Part shown: in pieces, positions 59,410-64,000 of the stretch
Layout of the letters: each line of letters opens with the position of its first letter
Position numbering within the stretch: position 1 is the stretch's first letter
Assembly (NCBI GenBank): GCA_030568195.1
Contig: JAJLTO010000001.1
Coordinates: forward strand, 248,001 to 312,000
DNA length: 64,000 bases
Direction: 5' to 3'
Source: Dipodascopsis uninucleata var. uninucleata
Lineage: Eukaryota; Ascomycota; Lipomycetes; Lipomycetales; Lipomycetaceae
Position numbers and translations under genes: made by a program
Notes under the pieces: generated by a model
Told to the model about the DNA's origin: nothing
The model's input: the letters and a program-made list of their open reading frames with translations, nothing else
Databases searched by the model: none

Positions 59410-62400
59410 ATTACACAGTTTCTATTAGATGAATCTCTTATATGCTAGTTCCGGATGATACTTTGCTGATTATACTTTCAATTCTTCTGATATTAACAAT
59501 CTATAAAGACACTCAATATCGATCGCTTTCGCTATATTTTGAGAATAATAAGACAGTATATGGAAACTAGCCGACTGTTGAATATACGTTGCTTGAAACC
59601 AATTAAGCTGGCTTGCCCTTCTTTCTCTTCTCTAATTTGCGGAAATTTCTCTATCTATGACTAAATTTACAGACAAGCAGATAGGTGTAGTAATTAACGG
59701 ATAAACGTAAATAACACCTATAGACACCACTTCCAGTACTTCTAATTCAGTGCAATTCTCTGATGGAAGTCTGATGGTCCCGCAATGACTGTGTGGATCA
59801 CAATGATATGTGGTCTTGCTTGAACACTGCTGAAAATAAGAAAATTATTAGTCCGATATAATGTGTGGTGGGCGAAAAAGACTGTAATTTGAACTCACAG
59901 GCTTGTACTTGGTAATATTAAGACTAGTCGCTCTTAAGGCGGTCTTTTCTTATAGGGTTGAAATAATGTTATGTCCGAGGAACCAGTTAAATGTCCGCAA
60001 CGCAATAACGAAAAGATAAATGCTCATTTCCTTTACAGCAAGAAGAAATGAATTCTTGCGATTGTAGTTCCTAAGATCCTGTACTATTACTGCCTTCAAT
60101 CTTCTCAAGAGCCATCTGGAGGGGATTTTTCTTTCGTATTTTTCGTCATTATGAAATGTCGAATTTTTGGTGGTCTGGACACGGATAGCACAATACCCTC
60201 AGAACCATATTTAGTATATCAAGTGCTGGACTTCCCTTAAGCGAGCCAGTTATCATCGAGGATTCATTAGTCTCTTATACGCAACGATATTTGACGGCCT
60301 AGAACATTGAACGACCAAACGTTGATCGAAGGTAATTTTCAAGCGGCAATACACGAAAAGAGGTCAAAATGACATTTACATGTAGAAGGGCTGCTTGGTT
60401 TTTATAGAGAGTAGCCACCGCACCAGTACATGGAGTGGAGGAAATAAGATGCAATAGTGGGAAAATATGAGAATGGAACGAATGTATATATGGCTTGCAC
60501 AAAAGTTCATAAAAACATTACTGGACAGGTAATACCTTGTTAGCTATATTATCTTATATTAAAGGTCATCTTGAATTGGATGTAAAGCACATTAACAATG
60601 CTTGTAAAGGACGATGTGCTCGAGTTTAAAAAAGTATGAGCTTGAGTAATAAGCACTTCTATTGGTGATCATTTTCTTTCACGATAGAAAACCAAGATAT
60701 GGAGACCGGCCATGAAATCCACGAGTGCTACTCTTGATTATAGGCCATCTGGCGTACAAGTCTATTTAATCTTATTGATCAAAAGAGCATAGTATGGAAC
60801 CAGTAGTAACTATGGTAATTATGGCAGGACCCAAGTCTAAATTGACGAAACGTCCACACGAGAGCACAGACGCAGATAGAGTTGACGTGCAAAGGAGGTC
60901 GTAGCTTCACGCAGGATTGCGCTTATCAGAGGGCAGTATAGGACAGCTAGAAATGGAAGGCGCAAAGTCATTAGTGCAGGAATCAAGCATAGAATCAGGG
61001 TGACGAGATTTCAATGAATATTACTCAATTGTGCACTGCCATGAGAGCTAATCTTAATTCTAAATAATCCACTCATATTACGATATTTACACTATGTTTT
61101 TTCCGCGTTAGAGCACGAAATATTGCAAATACTTTGCTGATATATACCAAAACTCCTGCTGCCAATTATTTAGTTACCTGCTACTAATTTCACCGTCATG
61201 AACTATCAGTAGCACGAAACCATATACTTCTTCCGGAACCCGAAATCACTGGGTCGGGTCAAAGTTTCAAGTTCTTATCTTTCTCCCTTGGTACTGGCTC
61301 TTGTAACTTGTAGCTTCAGTAGTACGTTACTAAAGTAGTGATTGTCTAATGCTTTTAACGCAGTTACTAGCGTCGCTAGACTATTTAGTATACTTTCAGA
61401 GCAGCTATCAGCGCCACAATATTACTATTAAAATACACTAGAGAGCATAAGTGCAGTAATCGATGCATTATTATGAATTATTAAAGTTTGGACACTATTA
61501 CCAATGCTTCTACCTTACTCAACCCTTATGCACGCACTGAGGACCATGAAAAAGAAACCGAGAATAAAAAGGTACTATTAGATAGTACCTTGGTGATAAG
61601 TGCCCGTAAGAAATTGATAGCTATAGTCAAGATAATCGTTCTTCACTGTCATGATTATCGCTGATTCAAAAAAAAAAATACAGTCGCATAGCACTGACCT
61701 ACGACAGTAGAGGGGAACTCTTATTTATTTCTACCAAATCGCTGTTGACACTATCCCGATACCGACGCCGACACCGCTCGCATCCAGCACTCCATCCTTC
61801 TCCACTACGGGTTTCGCCGGAATAAACACCTTCTCGCTAGGCCAAACAGACATAAGTGTCCTTTTATCTAACCATATCGCGATAGCAAGATAATAATATA
61901 CCCAAATTGTACTTAACGCCAAGAAACGCCTGGCATTATCTGACCCATGCAAGCCAGAAAATAAGAAGACGCACAGACCGGGCCCGTGCCCATCTGTTCT
62001 CAGTTCGTCTGGCTTATCGCATATGCTATTGACGTATAAACTATTTCGTATAGTAGAAATGGTAACAAATCATTGTACTTGTAATAGCTAAAGACAGCGG
62101 CCGAGATACTTTCTATTCACTGTCTGAAATAGTAGAATGAATAGATAGAGATGATTTCTTTAGCCGACGAAAGCCTAGCTTCCTTTCTACTCGCGTTGAT
62201 AAATCAATTTTTATCGTGTCTTGCAGTCAAGATTATATGGACTAGTACTTGAGAGGCTATTACTACATTACTCAGTTTTATTTAGATTACACATATTTTC
62301 CTGAAAATTTATTATATATTTTCAGGAAAGGTCTCCAGACAAGTTTATCGAAATTGTTTTGTCCTCTTGCAAATTTTTCCTTTTTATAAACCATTTACAT

Positions 62401-62647
62401 TAATGATCAATTTTGCTATTGCTGCAAAATTTTTCTTCCTTCTACTTATAATCAGAGTAATCTTACTTCATTTTGATAATCTGAGGCCGTATATCTGAGA
62501 GCGAAGGCTATCCAGTTATATAATAAGATAATTGCAACTGCAGAACCTGGAAGTAAGAGTAAGTGAAGATAACGACAAGAAATAGTAGTCATATTCTCTT
62601 ACTTCCCCTCTTCTGTTACATGGTTTGTAGTTTCATAGCCACGCAAC
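59410..62647. other. Second gene-poor region (3.2 kb)
   Basis: No conserved coding sequence was recognised. It holds the MRS4 promoter, a locally G+C-rich open stretch on the minus strand at about 61731-62080 without a good ATG, and a perfect 12-bp hairpin at 62297-62329. Much of the right half is probably regulatory or leader sequence for the zinc-finger gene. Confidence 0.5.
62297..62329. repeat. Perfect 12-bp inverted repeat
   Basis: TTTCCTGAAAAT (62297-62308) and ATTTTCAGGAAA (62318-62329) are exact reverse complements around a 9-nt loop. The element lies about 320 nt upstream of the zinc-finger gene's start codon. Confidence 0.85.
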
Positions 62648-63688
62648 ATGGAGCTATTACATTATGGTAAAGAATGGTCAACTCTAGATCTTGATTTACT
62701 TCATTCATATGATGAACTTTTACCAGAGCTAGCATTTGTTCCACCGCTACTTTTATCATCTGGAAATCAAACATCACCGGCGATTCTATCGGGAGGACAA
62801 TTAAATGGACCCACTATTTCGATAAAGACAAAAGCTGACGATGCTTCAACATCAACGCGGCAAAGATTTCATCCAGAGCCTCAACTTGAAGCAATAGCAT
62901 TATCCTCTAACACAACAGCAAATAATTCACCATCAGCGCATCCAACGACACCTAACTATCAATTTCCCTCTCATCCGTTTAATGTAGGATATAATCCTAG
63001 AACACTGTCATACTCATCAGTCTCATCAGTCTCTTCATCATCTTCTGCTGGTTCCTATGAATCTTATGACCCATATTCAGAACTGCGTCATTGTTCGGTT
63101 GGCGTTGTTGACGGCTCGCCATCATTAGATTCCGGCGTGTCTAGTAGATTGTCTCTGAATACAGAGATCAGATCGAATGTTCCACCTGATTCAGGCTTGC
63201 CTTCATCGTCATCTTCGAATCTATCGCCTGTGATGGACTCTTCTGAAGCTACTCCTACTTTAGATTACATGGGAAATATAGATTCTCCTCTGGATGGTTC
63301 GCAAAAGCGAAAGCAGGGCCATAATCGTAACTACAGATGCCGACACTGTTCGCTTGTGTTTCCCGGTGCTCCCGCACTTAAAGCTCACATTCTTACTTTA
63401 CAGGACTCTGATATTTCGCAGAGACCGTACAAATGTCCAGAGATAACATGTGATTGGCATGTCATTGGATTCCACCGGAACAATGACTGCTCAAGACATT
63501 ATCGTCAAGTACACGGTGTTCGTGAATTTGTATGCAGATGGCAAGCTTCGCGTGATTGCCGAACGCACAGATTTGTCACTGCATGGCTTAGAAATCGTCA
63601 TGAGCGCACAGTTCATGCCTCTGAGATGCAGCGTGCAGGGCTTTTGACTGCAGAAGATTTACCGCGTAGGCGAAGAAAGCAGCGCTAG
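62648..63688 (+). CDS. C2H2 zinc-finger protein, putative transcription factor
   Basis: A single exon encodes 346 residues. The N-terminal ~220 residues are Ser/Pro/Asn-rich and disordered. Three zinc-finger-like units lie in the C-terminal third: YRCRHCSLVFPGAPALKAH (~230), then YKCPEITCDWHVIGFHRNND with a distant SRHYRQVH, and FVCRWQASRDC with RNRHERTVH. The middle and last units have longer Cys-Cys spacing and insertions than the standard C2H2 finger. The protein ends in a basic RRRRKQR-like cluster that may be a nuclear signal. Fungal proteins with this layout are usually DNA-binding regulators, but I recognise no ortholog. The long upstream region is typical of a regulated gene. Confidence 0.8.
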   Translation: MELLHYGKEWSTLDLDLLHSYDELLPELAFVPPLLLSSGNQTSPAILSGGQLNGPTISIKTKADDASTSTRQRFHPEPQLEAIALSSNTTANNSPSAHPTTPNYQFPSHPFNVGYNPRTLSYSSVSSVSSSSSAGSYESYDPYSELRHCSVGVVDGSPSLDSGVSSRLSLNTEIRSNVPPDSGLPSSSSSNLSPVMDSSEATPTLDYMGNIDSPLDGSQKRKQGHNRNYRCRHCSLVFPGAPALKAHILTLQDSDISQRPYKCPEITCDWHVIGFHRNNDCSRHYRQVHGVREFVCRWQASRDCRTHRFVTAWLRNRHERTVHASEMQRAGLLTAEDLPRRRRKQR

Positions 63689-64000
63689 GTGTAACTATAT
63701 ATTTATTCAATACTAAGATAGAGAAAATGTGTACACGTGCGCTCTAGTTTTAAGTTACATATTTTTACTACCGCTACTTTAATGGGTTTTATGCACAGTC
63801 TTTCTCTGACTGACGGTTCTTTTGTTCGATCTTCATTGATTCTTATTTCGATGGATTTTTTTCTTACGCTCATGCTTTTATTTTTCTTTGCGAGTCCTTT
63901 TCGTGTTTCTTTTTTTTTTGGTTTGGGTATGATAGCATAGAATACAGGATACGGAATATTGTTCTTTTACTTATAAATTGTTATTATTATTACTATTATT
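63689..64000. other. 3' flank of zinc-finger gene to window edge
   Basis: T-rich 3' UTR-like sequence ending in a short ATT-repeat tract at about 63979-64000. A 67-codon open frame here is T-rich low complexity and not a credible gene. Confidence 0.55.

Noticed and set aside
60794-60904. Small 36-codon plus-strand frame rich in Lys/Arg
   Set aside because: Too short and with no recognisable family. Nothing distinguishes it from chance without conservation data.
63737-63940. 67-codon open frame after the zinc-finger gene
   Set aside because: T-rich low-complexity sequence giving Phe/Leu strings; it looks like a 3' UTR rather than a membrane protein gene.
1-64000. Transposons, LTR or virus-like elements, and CRISPR-like arrays
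   Set aside because: I saw no reverse transcriptase, integrase, transposase, capsid or envelope coding sequence, no long terminal repeats and no spaced repeat array. Repeats present are only short tandem duplications and microsatellites.

Overview
The window is a 64 kb piece of an A+T-rich fungal nuclear chromosome, most likely from an ascomycete yeast or filamentous fungus. The evidence is the mix of short, numerous GT-AG introns (mostly 50-110 nt, with CTAAC/CTGAC-type branch sites), fungal gene families (Tps1, a siderophore transporter, a Dal5-family permease, Mrs3/4, Rim2, a Tbf1-type telobox factor) and two ribosomal-protein promoters carrying the 8-mer known as the HomolD box. HomolD use plus heavy intron retention argues against a Saccharomyces-like genome and fits Taphrinomycotina, Pezizomycotina or an early-branching yeast. 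I cannot place it further from sequence alone. I recognise 25 protein-coding genes (19 spliced) and one tRNA. I see no convincing transposon, virus-like element or CRISPR array.

Layout. 0.9-5.1 kb: mitochondrial pyrimidine-nucleotide carrier Rim2 (+) and APC/C subunit Apc5 (-). 5.6-7.2 kb: an unassigned leucine-rich-repeat protein (-). 7.2-10.6 kb: a long gene-poor stretch that probably contains the 5' UTR and a UTR intron of the next gene. 10.6-16.1 kb: a CPSF6-like RRM protein and the mismatch-repair/meiotic endonuclease subunit Mlh3 (both +). 16.3-18.4 kb: Mam3/CNNM membrane protein (-). 19.2-24.6 kb: ribosome and RNA genes, namely Rrp1 (+), RPL21 (-), Slu7 (+), RPS9 (-) and tRNA-Ser(AGA) (+). 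25-27.9 kb: DCAF11-type WD40 protein (+). 28.6-31 kb: Sec61-gamma/Sss1 (-) and a Set6-like SET protein (+). 31.2-36 kb: a Dal5/Liz1-type permease (-) and Golgi Ca/Mn transporter Gdt1 (+). 36.7-43.8 kb: Tbf1-type telobox factor (-), divergent from the DNA polymerase zeta catalytic subunit Rev3 (+). 45-49 kb: trehalose-phosphate synthase Tps1 (+), a HIRIP3-like chromatin protein (-) and a His/Gly-rich small protein (-). 50.5-57.1 kb: eIF1/Sui1 (+), a siderophore-type MFS transporter (-) and an Ariadne RBR ubiquitin ligase (+). 58.4-63.7 kb: mitoferrin Mrs3/4 (-), a second gene-poor stretch, and a C2H2 zinc-finger protein (+).

The genes are ordinary housekeeping genes rather than one functional cluster. 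Some themes recur: ribosome production (Rrp1, RPL21, RPS9, eIF1), iron handling (siderophore transporter, mitoferrin), genome maintenance (Mlh3, Rev3, Tbf1) and ubiquitin ligases (Apc5, DCAF11, RBR). The most interesting non-coding signal is the combination of HomolD boxes and CCCTA-type motifs at the two ribosomal-protein genes, in a window that also encodes the Tbf1-type factor expected to bind CCCTAA. I did not find a clearly new biological system.
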